The notes beneath the pieces are model-generated. The model had not been told where the DNA came from, made no database searches, and saw nothing but the letters and a program-made list of their open reading frames with translations. From assembly GCF_048773025.1 (NCBI RefSeq), contig NC_133544.1, positions 496,001 through 560,000 of the forward strand: a stretch of 64,000 bases of DNA. Direction: 5' to 3'. The stretch comes from Camelus bactrianus. Taxonomy: Eukaryota > Chordata > Mammalia > Artiodactyla > Camelidae. Position numbers and translations under genes: made by a program. Every line of letters begins with the position of its first letter. Position 1 is the first letter of the stretch. This document shows positions 1 through 11,429 of the stretch, piece after piece.

Positions 1-59
1 GCTACCTATGTCCCATAATGATAATTCAAGAACGGTTTCTTTACAAAGGGACTGTTTAC

Positions 60-560
60 AAAAGTGCATTTAATGAAGATGAAAAGACCAGTTTCAACCT
101 GGGAAAATATATTTGCAACACCTATAACTGACAAAGGAATGTTATCAATAACATGTAAGCAACTACTACAAATCAAGAGAAAAGGACAAATAACCCAATA
201 GAAAACACTGGCCAAAAGACATCAATAGACATTTCAGAGGTAAGAACCAAATTAGGCCAATAATCATGTAAAAAGATGTCAACTTCATTAACAATCAGAA
301 GGAAATCAAATCAAGAACAGAATAAATTATCATCTTAGTAAAATGATACTGGCAGAAACTAAGACGTCTGACCATACCAGGTGTTAGGATGTAGATCCAC
401 AGACTCTTTGAAGCATTGCTGCTGGAAAGTCACGTTGAAAAAGTCAGTTTGGAAAAAAGTTTACCTACCATTGCTTTCAAATGTTGCATAATTTCGTATT
501 TCACTCACAAACAAATACTAGAGTGAATCCCTTGTGTGTACACACAAGAAAATACATATA
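60..560 (+). mobile_element. Degenerate LINE-1 ORF2 3' fragment
   Basis: The text follows, with many changes, the mammalian L1 ORF2 3' region: a stretch resembling 'tttgcaacacctataactgacaaaggaatg', then the part leading to the 'caaatcaagaacag' area. No open frame of note remains. It is the oldest-looking LINE piece in the window. The boundaries are approximate and the family assignment is by eye. Confidence 0.45.
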
Positions 561-1436
561 GTGAATCATTTGGTTCAGTTAGGGCTCTTTTGGAAGTGCA
601 GGGTCACTAGGAGTGATATGGAATAGATGATATGAGGAATTAGATTCTGCACAACTGTGGGATAAGTTGGGCGAGTAAAGTCCTGAGGGATCCACTGTAG
701 AATTAGAGAGAAGTCACTGACCAAAGACCCTGAAGGGGGGTCAATGAGGTCTATGCAAGGCTCTTGCCTCTGAATCTATCAGATGGTCTGAAGGTGTTGT
801 GCTTCATCAAGACAGGCAGTTGTGAAGGAGATTTGGCTGAAAAGAAGGGAGGGGAGATAAGTCTAAGAAGATAGGAGAGTAGGAAGCACCTAGACAGCTG
901 CACTGGCACAATCTGTCATATAAACATTTGGAACTCTGAAGTCCATTGAAGGCTTGCAACTTACAGATAAAGTCTTGCATAGTACATGGTAGTTAATTTT
1001 TGGTCAATTTTGTCTCTTAGCACAGAAGAAGCTAACCAAACCCTAGCCCCATTCCTATGGCAGACAACAGTGCACATATTCCCAGGGCAACTTGCACGCA
1101 GCTCTGAAGAAACCAGGAGTGGCAAAAAGGATGCAGTCCTCCAAATATCAGAGATCTGTGCTCCAATCACTAATTGCTACTTCTGATCACAGAGGTGCCA
1201 ATAAAGAGGAGGGCGACCACAGATGTTGTACCTACCTCATTGCTGTAAGACAACTCTCTGGCTGAAGTGACTTCCAGGGGATTTAAAGGGCTGAAACTGC
1301 CTTCATCTTCCTCTTTTCTCATCTTTATTTTTCTCTTTTTTCCCTTTTAGGAACCAAAAGTCAAAAACTAAGATATTCAAAGGCAACTACACTTATAGGG
1401 AAAACTAGAAAGTGGCTGAGAGAAAGGCAGCAAGGT
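561..1436. other. Gene-free stretch, nothing recognised
   Basis: Only short open frames (under 70 codons) are present, and none resembles a known protein. A pyrimidine-rich run at about 1,305-1,350 looks like a splice acceptor tract, but no exon follows. I see no gene, RNA or clear repeat here. Confidence 0.5.
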
Positions 1437-3386
1437 AGCAGGTTACAAGATTAACGTTCAAAAATCAATTGCATTTCTTTATACTAACGATGAATCAACA
1501 GAAAAAGAAAGTAAAGAAACAATCCCCTTTAAAACAGCACCCAAAATAATAAAATACCTAGGAATAAATCTAACCAAGGAAGTGAAAGAATTATACACAG
1601 AAAACTATAAACCATTGATGAAGGAAATTAAAGAAGACTTTAAAAAATGGAAAGATATCCCATGCTCCTGGATTGGAAGAATCAATATTGTTAAAATGGT
1701 CACACTGTCCAAGGCAGTCTACAGATTTAATGCAATCCCTATCAAATTACCCAGGACATATATCACAGAACTAGAACAAGTCATAATAAAATTTATATGG
1801 AACCACAAAAGACCTAGAATTGCCAAAGCATTACTGAGGAAAAAGAAAGGGGCTGGAGGAATAACTCTTCCAGACTTCAGACAATACTACAGAGCTGCAG
1901 TCATGAAGACAGCATGGTATTGGTACAAAAACAGATGTATAGACCAATGGAACAGAATAGAGAGCCCAGAAATGAAGCCACAAACTTTTGGTCAACTAAT
2001 CTTCGACAAAGGAGGAAAGAATATACAATGGAATAAAGACAGTCTCTTCAGCAAATGATGTTGGGAAAACTGGACAGCAGCACGTAAATAAATGAAGCTA
2101 GAACACTCCCTCACACCATACACAAAAATCAACTCAAAATGGATCAAAGACTTAAACATAAGACAAGATACAATAAACCTCCTAGAGGAAAACATAGGCA
2201 AAACATTATCTGACATACATTTCAAAAATTTTCTCCTATGACAGTCTTCTCAAGCAATAGAAATAAAAGCAAGAATAAACAAATGGGACCTAATGAAACT
2301 TACAAGCTCCTGCACAGCAAAGGAAACCATAAGTAAAACAAAAAGACAACCTACGGAATGGGAGAAAATTTTTGCAAATGAAACTGACAAAGACTTGATC
2401 TCTGGAATATATAAGCAGCTCATATGACTTAATAAGAAAAAAACAAACAGCCCAATCCAAAAATTGGCAGAAGACCTAAACAAGCAATTCTCCAAGGAAG
2501 AAACACAAATGATCAACAGGCACATGAAAAAAAGCTCAATACCACTAATTATCAAAGAAAGGTAAATCAAAACTATAATGAGGTATCACCTCACACCAGT
2601 CAGAATGGCCATCATTCAAAAGTCCACAAATGACAAATGCTGGAGAGGCTGTGGAGAAAAGGGAACCCTCCTACACTGCTGGTGGGAATGCAGTTTGGTG
2701 CAGCCACTATGGAAAACAGTGTGGAGATTCCTCAAAAGACTAGGAATAGACTTACCATATGACCCAGGAATCCTGCTCCTGGGCATATATCCAGAAGGAA
2801 CCCTACTTCAGGATGACACCTGCACCCCAATGTTCCTAGCAGCATTATTTACAATAGCCAAGTCATGGAAACAGCCTAAATGTCCATCAACAGATGACTG
2901 GATAAAGAAGAAGTGGTATATTTATACAATGGAATACTATTCAGCCATAAAAATGACAACATAATGCCATTTACAGCAACATGGATGCTTGAGAATGTCA
3001 TTGTAAGTGAAGTAAGCCAGAAATAGAAAGAAAAATACCATATGAGATCACTCATATGTGGAATCTAACAAATCAAAAAACAAAAAACAAAATATAAATA
3101 CAAAAAAATCCAGACTCATAGACATAGAATACAAACTTGTGGTTGCCAAGGGGGTGGGGGATGGGAAGGAACAGACTGGAATTTCAGAATGTAGAATAGA
3201 TAAACAAGATTATACTGTATAGCAGAGGGAAATATGTACAAGATCTTATGGTAGCTCACAGAGAAAAAAATGTGACAATGAACATATATATGTTCATGTA
3301 TAACTGAAAAATTGTGCTCTACACTGGAATTTGACCCAACATTGTAAAATGATTATAACTCAATAAAAAATGTTTGAAAAAAAAAG
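1437..3386 (+). mobile_element. LINE-1, 5'-truncated, ORF2 C-terminal part with 3' UTR and A tail
   Basis: Positions 1,582-2,058 encode the L1 ORF2 segment after the reverse transcriptase core (recognisable words: [30 protein letters not shown]). The frame then stops where the family has a tryptophan (TGG to TGA at about 2,056). Positions 2,578-2,964 encode the C-terminal end ([28 protein letters not shown]). The 3' UTR ends with CAATAAAAAATG and an A run at 3,361-3,386. The 5' end is truncated in ORF2 near 1,437. Several stops make it dead. It is relatively young compared with the L1 copy downstream. Confidence 0.88.
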
Positions 3387-3978
3387 TTACATACACCCCA
3401 ATGTTCACAGCAGCACTATTTACAATAGCCAAGACATGGGAACAATGTAAATGTCCATTGACAAATGACTGAATAAAGAAGCTGTGGTATATTTATACAA
3501 TGGAATACTACTTATCCATAAAAAAGAATGCAGTCGTGCCATTTGCAGCAACATGGATGGACCTGGAGATCATCATTCTAAATGAAGTAAGCCAGAAAGA
3601 GAAAGAAAAATACCATATGATACAACTTATACGTGGAATCTTAAAAAAAAAAGAGAAAAGAAGACACTAACAAACTTACCTACAAAACAGAAACAGATTC
3701 ACAGACATAGTAAAGAACTTCTGGTTACCATGGGGAAAGAGTTGGAAGAGATAAATTGAGAGTTATAGATTTGCAAATACTAACTACTATTTATATGATA
3801 GATAAAAAACGAATTTCTTCTGTATAGCACAGGGAAATATATTCAATATCTTATAACCTATAATGAAAAAGCATATGAAAATGAATATGTGTATGTATAT
3901 GCATGAATGGGACATTATGCTATACACCAGAAATTGACACATTATAACTGACTATACTTCAATTTTTTTAAAGCTGCA
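3387..3978 (+). mobile_element. Second LINE-1 3' end, directly behind the first
   Basis: It begins abruptly in the ORF2 C-terminus ('cccaatgttcacagcagcactatttacaa' region) and runs through the artiodactyl/camelid L1 3' UTR to 'ttgacacattataactgactatacttcaat' plus a T/A-rich end. It sits immediately after the A tail of the previous L1, so either two insertions abut or a later L1 integrated into the tail. No intact frame remains. Confidence 0.82.
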
Positions 3979-5625
3979 TGAAGAAATAAAGATCCTAATA
4001 AAAGTAAATACATGGGAAATTATAAAACTTAATATTATTGTAACCAAAGTTTGTAACTCCACATGGTGTTTTCTACATGGTTTAAATAACTAATGTATTT
4101 TTCATTAGTCTTAAAGCTAGTATTATTGCAACTTTGGTTTGTAACTCCATATGTAGTTTATCACATAATCTGAAAGTCTAATCTGCTACATTAATACAAT
4201 GTTATATCAATTACATATGAATAAAACAATAAAAAGAAAGAGTAATACATTTAAAAGAATAGTTAGGTTATGTTTGGGGCCATACAATATATAAAGATGC
4301 AATTTTGTGACATCAACAACCAATGAGAGGAAGAGGAGGTTTTGCACATGATTGAAGTTAAGCTGGTATAAATTGAAGTTAGACTGTTATAACTTTAGGA
4401 TATTAAATGTAACCCCTCTGGTAGCCAGAAAGAAAATAGCTATAGGACACAAACAAAAATAAATGAGAAAGAAAGTTGAGGATTTTGCTACAAAAAAAGT
4501 AAACTAAACACCAAAGAAGATGGTAAAGCAGTGAATTAAGGACAAAAAGGCTATAAGGCACATAGAAAATGAATGGCAAAATGATGTAGTAAATCTCTCC
4601 TTAACAGCAACCACTTTAAAAGTAAATGGTTAAACTCTCCAATCAAAGACAGAGATTGGTAGAATAGACAAAAACACATCTTCCAACTATGTGCTTGTTT
4701 TTTTAACAAGAGACTCACTAAAGACACAAATATATTGAAAGTGAAAAGATGGGAAAAGATGCAAATACTAGCCAGAAGAGAACAGTAGTAGATATACTTA
4801 CATCAGATAAAATAAACTTTAAATTTTAAATACTTACAAGAGACAAAGAACATTATATATTAATAAAAGATTCAATACAGGAAGAATATATAACAATATA
4901 AACATTTACACATCTAATGACAGAAGCAAAATACAAGAAACAAAACCTGACAGAATTGAAGGGATAAATAAACAGCTCCACAATTAGAGTTGGAGACTTC
5001 AACACCTCACTCTCAATAATGACCTGCATTGCCAAAAGATAAGTAAGGAAACAGAGAACCTTAACATGATAAACCAACTAAATTTAACACATCTTCAGAC
5101 CATCCTACTTAACAAGAGCACACACCTTCTTTTCAAGTGCACAAGGGACATTTTCCATGGTAGATAATATGTTAGGCCACACACTAAGTCTCAATAGACA
5201 TTAAAAGGTAAATTTCATACAAAATATCTTCTCTGGCCATAACAGGATGAAGTAAAGAGTAAAACTGGAAAATGCACAAGTTTGAGGAACTTAAATAACA
5301 CACTCTTAAACAACCGATGGAACAAAAAAGAAACCCCAAGGGAAATTAGAAAACACTTAGAGCTGAATGGAAACAAAAACACAACATACCAGATATTATG
5401 GGATGGAGCAGAAGCAGAGTTAAGGAGGACATTTATAGCCATAAATGCTTATATTAAAAAACAAGAAAGATCTCAAATTAGCAACCTAACTTCAAAACTT
5501 AAGGAACTAGAAAAGAAGAGCAAGCTAGTTCCAAAGCTAGAAAAAGAAGGAGATAATAACACTAAAGCACAGATAAAGGAAAAGGGAAATAATACACTAT
5601 TGTAAGTCAACAATATATACTAGAG

Positions 5626-5735
5626 GGCTGGGGGTATAGCTCAGTGCTAGAGCACATGCTTAGCATGCACAAGGTTCTGGGTTCAATTCCCAGTGCCTCC
5701 ATTAAAAAAAATAAAAAATAAAGCATAAGTAGTAA
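5626..5735 (+). mobile_element. Vic-1 type SINE (camelid, tRNA-Ala derived)
   Basis: The head reads like a tRNA gene with box A (TATAGCTCAGTGCTAGAGCA) and box B (GGTTCTGGGTTCAATTCCC) and an AGC anticodon-like centre, followed by a CCTCC end and an A/T-rich tail of repeated AAATAA units. This is the camelid Vic-1 SINE pattern. It lies on the + strand inside the old L1 ORF2. It is not a tRNA gene: it lacks a proper acceptor end and carries a retroposon tail. Confidence 0.85.
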
Positions 5736-6784
5736 ACCATTAAAAACAATAAATAATAGAAAGATAGACAATTAAAATAGAAATAAAATAGATAAAATCC
5801 ATGAAACCAGAAGTTGGTTCTTCAAAAAGATCAACAAATATAACAAACCTTCAGCCAGATAGACTAAGAAAATGAGAAAGACTCAAATGATTAAACTCTG
5901 AATGAAAATGGGGACATTACTACTGATTCCACAGAAATAAAAAGGATTATAAGAGACTACTATGAACAACAATATACCAGAAAATTGGATAACCTAGATG
6001 AAGTGGACAGATTCTTAGAAACACAAAACCTACCAAGACTAAATATGATGAAATAGAAAATCAGAATAGAACTATAACTAGCAAGGAAATTGAATCAGTA
6101 ATCAAAAATACTCTGACAAATAAAAGTCCTGAACCTAATGGTTTCACTGGTGAATTCTACCAAACATTTAAAGAAGAAGTAATATCAATCCTCAAACTCC
6201 TCCAAAATACTGGAGTGGAGGGAGCACTTCCAAAGTCATTCTATAAGGCAAGAATAACCCTGATGACAAAGCCAGACAAAGACACTACAAGAAAATTACA
6301 AACCAGTATCCCTAATGAACACTGATGCAAAGAATCTTCAACAAAATACTAGCAAACAGAATTCACCAGCATATTAAAAGGATTGTACACTGTAACAAAG
6401 TGGGATTTATTCCTGGAGTGCAAAGATGGTTCAACATAAAAAAACTGGATCAATATATTATGCCATATTAACATGATGAAGGGAAAAAACACATAATCAT
6501 ATCAATTGATGCAGAAAATGTATTTGACAAAATTCAACTAACTTACATTATTTAAAAAACACTCAATAAACCAAGAAAAGAAAAAACTACCTCAACATAA
6601 CAAAAGTCATATATGAAAACCACACAGCAAACGTCATACTCAGTGTTGAAAGACTGATAGCTTTTCCTCTAAGATCAGTAATATGGCAAGGATGTTCATT
6701 TCATCACTTTTACTTAACACACTATGAGAATTACAGCCAGAGAAATCAGGCAAGAAAGAGAAACAAAAGACATCCAAATCAAAA

Positions 6785-7603
6785 AGAGATATCACCTCAC
6801 ACCAGTCAGAATGGCCATCATTCAAAAATCCACAAATGACAAATTCTGGAGAGGCTGTGGAGAAAGGGGAACCCTCCTACACTGCTGGTGGGAATGCAGT
6901 TTGGTGCAGCCACTATGGAAAACAGTGTGGAGATTCCTCAAAAGACTAGGAATAGACTTACCGTAGGACCCAGGATTCCCACTCCTGGGCTTGTATCCAG
7001 AAGGAATCCTACTTCAGGATGACACCTGCACCCTGATGTTCATAGCAGCACTATTTACAATAGCCAAGACATGGAAACTGCCTAAATGTCCATCAACAGG
7101 TGACAGGATAAAGAAGAAGTGATATATTTATACAGTGGAATACTACTCAGCCATAAAAACCGACAACATAATGCCATTTGCAGCAACATGGATGCTCCTG
7201 GAGAATGTCATTGTAAGTGAAGTAAGCCAGAAATAGAAAGAAAAATAACATATGAGATCGCTTATATGTGGAATCTAAAAAAACAAAAACAAACAAAGAA
7301 ACAAACAAACAAAACAAAGTGTAAATACAGGACAGAAATAGACTTATAGACATAGAATACAGACTTGTGGTTGCCAGGAGGCAGGGGGTGGGAAGGGCTA
7401 GACTGGGATTTCAAAATTGTAGAATAGATAAACAAGATTATACTGTGGAGCACAGGGAAATATACATAAAATGCTATGATAACTCACAGAGAAAAAAATG
7501 TGACAATGAGTGTGTATATGTCCATGTATGACTGAAAAATTGTGCTGAACACTGGAATTTGACACAACATTGTAAAATGATTATAAATCAATAAAAATGT
7601 TAT
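6785..7603 (+). mobile_element. Younger LINE-1 3' end nested in the old L1
   Basis: ORF2 C-terminal text (6,795-6,966, almost the same as 2,584-2,760) and the same 3' UTR interrupt the old L1. Old L1 sequence stops at about 6,780 ('catccaaat') and resumes at about 7,604 ('agataataaaactag'), and the tail ends in an A-rich stretch. Short A/G-rich repeats flank it, compatible with a target-site duplication. It is 5'-truncated and broken by stops. Confidence 0.82.
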
Positions 7604-8290
7604 TAAAAGAAGATAATAAAACTAGATATAAAATTATCTCTGTTCACAGATGGTATAAATTTATATGCAGAAAACCCTAAAGATGCTGTATTTTAAAAAA
7701 CTGTTAGAACTAATGAACGAATTTAGCAAAGTGTTAGGATACAAAGTCAACACAAAAAATCATTTGCATTTCTATACACAAACAATGAACAGTCTGAAAA
7801 GAAAATTACAAAAAAAGTCCATTTATAATAGCATCAAAAAGAATAAAATACTTAGAAATTAACATAGCCAAAAAGGTGAAAGACTTGTACAATAAAAACT
7901 ACAAAATATTGCTGAAAGAAATTGAAGAGAACATAAATAAATGGAAACACATCTCATGTTCCTGAAGACTAGCTGTTGCAGGACACCTGTACTGCCCAAA
8001 GTGACCTACAGAATCAGTGCAACCCGACCAAATTCCCAATGATATTTTTGCATAAATAGTTTTAAAAACTGATCCCAAAACCTTCAAAAATTCAACACTA
8101 ACAAAAGAAACGAACCTGATGCAAAAGTGGGCAAGGTATTTGAATAAATATTTCTCCAACGAAAACATACAAAAAGTCAACAAGCACATGGAAAGTTGCT
8201 TAACATCACTAATCATTAGAGAAATGCAAATCCAAAAAATGAGATACCACCTCAAGCACGCACATTAGAACGGCTAATATTTTTAAATAA

Positions 8291-8325
8291 GATCGGGTGC
8301 ATTCAGGGTGGTATGGCCATAGTAC
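8291..8325 (-). pseudogene. 5S rRNA 5'-end fragment
   Basis: Read on the minus strand, these 35 bases match the first part of vertebrate 5S rRNA, including GGCCATACCACCCTGAA and CCCGATC, with a few changes. It interrupts the L1 ORF2 3' text. The flanks 'ggctaatatttttaaa' (from about 8,273) and 'ggctactatttttaaa' (from about 8,329) look like a target-site duplication of the L1. Only about the first quarter of 5S is present and the internal promoter is absent, so it is not a functional 5S gene. Confidence 0.7.
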
Positions 8326-9050
8326 AATGGCTACTATTTTTAAAAAACAGAAAATAACAAATGTTGGTGAGGATAGGGAGAAATTGGAACCCTTGTGCAC
8401 TGTTGGAGAGAATGTAAAATGGCATAGCCAATGAGGAAAACAGTTTGGAATTTCCTCAAAAAATATTTTTAAAAAACTACCATACTTCCACCAATTTCAG
8501 TTCTGGGTATATACCCAAAAAAATGCAAAGCTGGGTCTTGAAGAGACACCTAAATACCCATGTTCACAACAATATTATTCACAATACCTGAAATGAGCAA
8601 GCAACTTAAACATCCATCAACAGATGAATGGATGAGGAAAATGTGGTCTATATGTACAATGGAAAATTACTCCCTCTTTAAAAACAAGTAAATTATGATA
8701 TATGTAACAACATGGATGAAACTTGAAGACATTCTACTAAGTAAAATAAGCCAGTTGCAAGAAGGTAAATACTGTACGATTCCTCTTATATGAGGTACTT
8801 AGAGTCACTTAATCCAAGGACACAGAAAATAGAATAATGGTTGCACCAGGGTGAGAATAGGGGATTATTGTTTAAGGGTATAGAGTTTCAGTTTTACAAG
8901 ATGAAAAGAGTTATGGAAACATAGGTGGTCATGATTTCACTTTATGAATGTATTTAATATCCTTGAACTGAACACTTAGAAAGATTTAATTAAACCTTGG
9001 TAATTTTGTTATGTGCAATTTATGGCAATAAAAAACAAATTTTAAGCAGG

Positions 9051-9739
9051 AGAAAGTAAGAGAAAACTGACCCATAAAGAAAACTGAAACCCTTCAGAAA
9101 GATCTAGAGCCTGTGTCCCTCCATGTGGAAGAAACTGGTGACATCAGGATGGAACTGCACACCTGCCTGGACCAGGACTGGACCACCTGAGGGGGTCAGC
9201 AGGAGCTGGAGGAGCAGCTTCTCCACACTGACAGCACAACTATGCAGGTCAGTGACAACATTCACAGCCTGTAGCAGGACCTGAGGCTCTGTACCAGCCT
9301 TCCAAGCATATGGACTGTTCCTTCAGTTTGCTCTCCAAAAACTGAAGACTTCTCTTATGATCAACCCTAATCTAGGGAGATACACAAGAAGGCTAAGAAA
9401 TCTGGTTAAAGCTTAGCTAACTCGGCATAGGAAAAAAATACCACAATCCACTCCTTGTCAGCCACTTTGGACCACTTGTAGCTTCCAATTCTTTTTAAAC
9501 AGCAATATTGTTTGTTTTCCACCTACTACAGTGAAATTATTCCACCTAAAACTTAAAACATGCCAATTCCTCCTCCAAAAAAGAAGATTGAAGTCTAATA
9601 TATCACATGAAATATCTTTGGCTGATGTTCACTTCTTGTGTGGATGAATAACACTCAACTTTGGATATCCTACAGTTTATACCTGAGATATGAAACATCA
9701 CCACTAATACATCTTATGTCAGATGGTAGGGGAATGAGG
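9051..9739. other. Unassigned segment shared with units 2 and 3
   Basis: No gene is seen. The segment has clear but diverged counterparts at about 29,910-30,560 and 51,540-52,190. The part at 9,095-9,260 ('ctagagcctgtgtccctcc', 'ctgcacacctgcctgg') is GC-richer than the L1 around it and could be a fragment of a retrocopied transcript. I do not recognise the source. Confidence 0.4.
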
Positions 9740-11045
9740 ATGAGGGGAAATAAAAGAAAAGTATGCAGGAGGAGATGGAGATGGTGGAGTAGCAGGACAT
9801 GGAGCCCACCACCCACAAGGAACACATTCAAATTACATCTAGGTGTGGAGCAACTTTCACTGAAAAGAAACTGGAGATTAGCAGAAAGACAGGCCAAGAA
9901 TCTAAACAAAGGTCCACAATAAGTCATTTAGGAAGGGAGATGGAGTAGTCAGGTTGGAACCTCATCTGTAGGAGCAGACACAGGACAGGGAGAGATATCA
10001 TGGGCTTGAAGGCCCTCCCTGAGGAATGGGCAGCTTGAAAGAATTAGTAATACGAGTGCTAACTAAATTAGGGAAAAAAATACATGAACACAGTGATGGT
10101 TTTTACAAGGAACTAGAAAATATAAAAAGATAATCACTCACCTGAAGAATACAATAACTGAAATTTAAAACACTAGAAGGAACTAACAGCAGATTAGGTG
10201 ATACTGAAGATCCCATAAGTGATCTGGAAGGTAGAATAATGGAAATTACCCAGTCAGAACTACAAAAAGAAAAACAAATTTTTTAAATGAGAGCAGTTTA
10301 AGGGATCTATGGAACTACATCAACTGTACTAACACGGGCATGGTAGGGGTCCCAGAAGGAGAAGAGAGATAGAAAAAAAGTTGATGTGTACTTCATAAAT
10401 TTATGGCAGAAAACTTCCCAAACATGAAGAAAGCATGAGATTTCCAGGTAGAGGAAGCATACAGATTCCCAAACAACAAGAACCCAAAGAGACCCACACC
10501 AACACATAACACAATTAAACTGGCAAAAGTTAAAGATAAAGAGAGAATTTTGAAAACAAAAACAGAACATCAAAGAGTCACATACAATGAACCAACACAA
10601 AGTAATCAGTTGATTTTTCTGTAACAACCCTGCAGTCCGGACGACAGACTCATGCTACATTTCAAATGCTGAATGGAAAAAGTCTACAAAATAGGAGAAA
10701 CTACCCAACAAAATTATCACTTAGAATTGAAGGAGAGATAAATATAACAAGAGAGAAACAGACACACAGATAGACAGATCATATTAGTTGTTACCAGTGC
10801 ACAGAAGGGAGGGGGAAAGGGCAACATAAGTACAGGGATATAAGGAACAAAACTACAATGTATTAAAAAAAAAAAACACAGCCTACCCAGATGTATTGTA
10901 CAGCACAGGGAGGATATCATGCTTCTAATAACTTCAACTGGAATGTAGTCTCTAAAAGTATTGAACCACCATTTGATATGTTGTCCACCTGAAACTAGGG
11001 TAACTTTGTCAATAAAGTGTATTTAACTTAAATATATTTATATAC
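9740..11045 (+). mobile_element. L1 fragments: ORF1-side part joined to a 3' end
   Basis: Positions 9,740-10,735 resemble the 5' region and ORF1 of an old L1 ('attacccagtcagaactacaaaaagaaaa', 'ggggtcccagaaggagaagag'). The text then jumps at about 10,735 to an L1 3' end ('cagcacagggaggatatc', 'ccacctgaaactagggtaac') ending at about 11,030. In units 2 and 3 the two parts are separated by about 0.87 kb of further ORF1 and ORF2 sequence, so unit 1 carries an internal deletion here. Confidence 0.7.
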
Positions 11046-11429
11046 ACAAATTCATATCAAAATAAGGAACCATCTTCAAATTCCACCCACCACACTGGGG
11101 ATCAATCATGCTTCTCTGTGGGGCGGGACTCCAAGACATTCGGCCAAGAAGACGACTCAGGTTACGAAAATGGACATGGCTCCTGCCCCGAGACACACGA
11201 GGTCTTGGGACGCAGGTCCAGACTGCGTTCTTTCTCTGAAACTACCTTACGTTACGTGAGGCTCATTTGCTGTCCATGAGGCCTTTTCCACGTCAGACAA
11301 TGACTGAGCCATGTGTGTGCCCAAGGCCTTCCAGGCCGCTGTCCGTGGTCCTGACTCGAACTAGCAGGCTCTCTCAGCTACTGTCCATGGTTGTGCTTCT
11401 GCTGCTCTGCACGGGGTAATGATATTATT

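Larger units (their letters stand above)
3990..9050 (+). mobile_element. Old, long LINE-1 (L1M-like), interrupted by later insertions
   Basis: The order of recognisable segments matches one long L1: the inter-ORF region (about 4,000-4,600), the ORF2 N-terminal endonuclease part (4,620-5,280), the middle (5,282-5,605 still open, with words such as NNTLLNNRWNKKETPREIRK), the reverse transcriptase region (5,900-6,780), then from 7,606 the post-RT region and, after a jump near 8,030, the 3' end and 3' UTR to 9,050. It is riddled with stops. Later insertions are a Vic-1 SINE, a younger L1 3' end and a 5S rRNA scrap. The last part (from about 8,360) is the region duplicated in units 2 and 3. Confidence 0.8.

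Noticed and set aside
1582-2058. A host protein-coding gene of 158 codons
   Set aside because: The sequence is L1 ORF2; the frame ends at a mutation of a conserved Trp codon.
5627-5700. tRNA-Ala-like gene on the + strand
   Set aside because: It is the head of a Vic-1 SINE with an A-rich tail inside an L1; tRNA folding ends are not kept.
8291-8325. 5S rRNA gene
   Set aside because: Only the first about 35 of roughly 120 bases are present, without the internal promoter.
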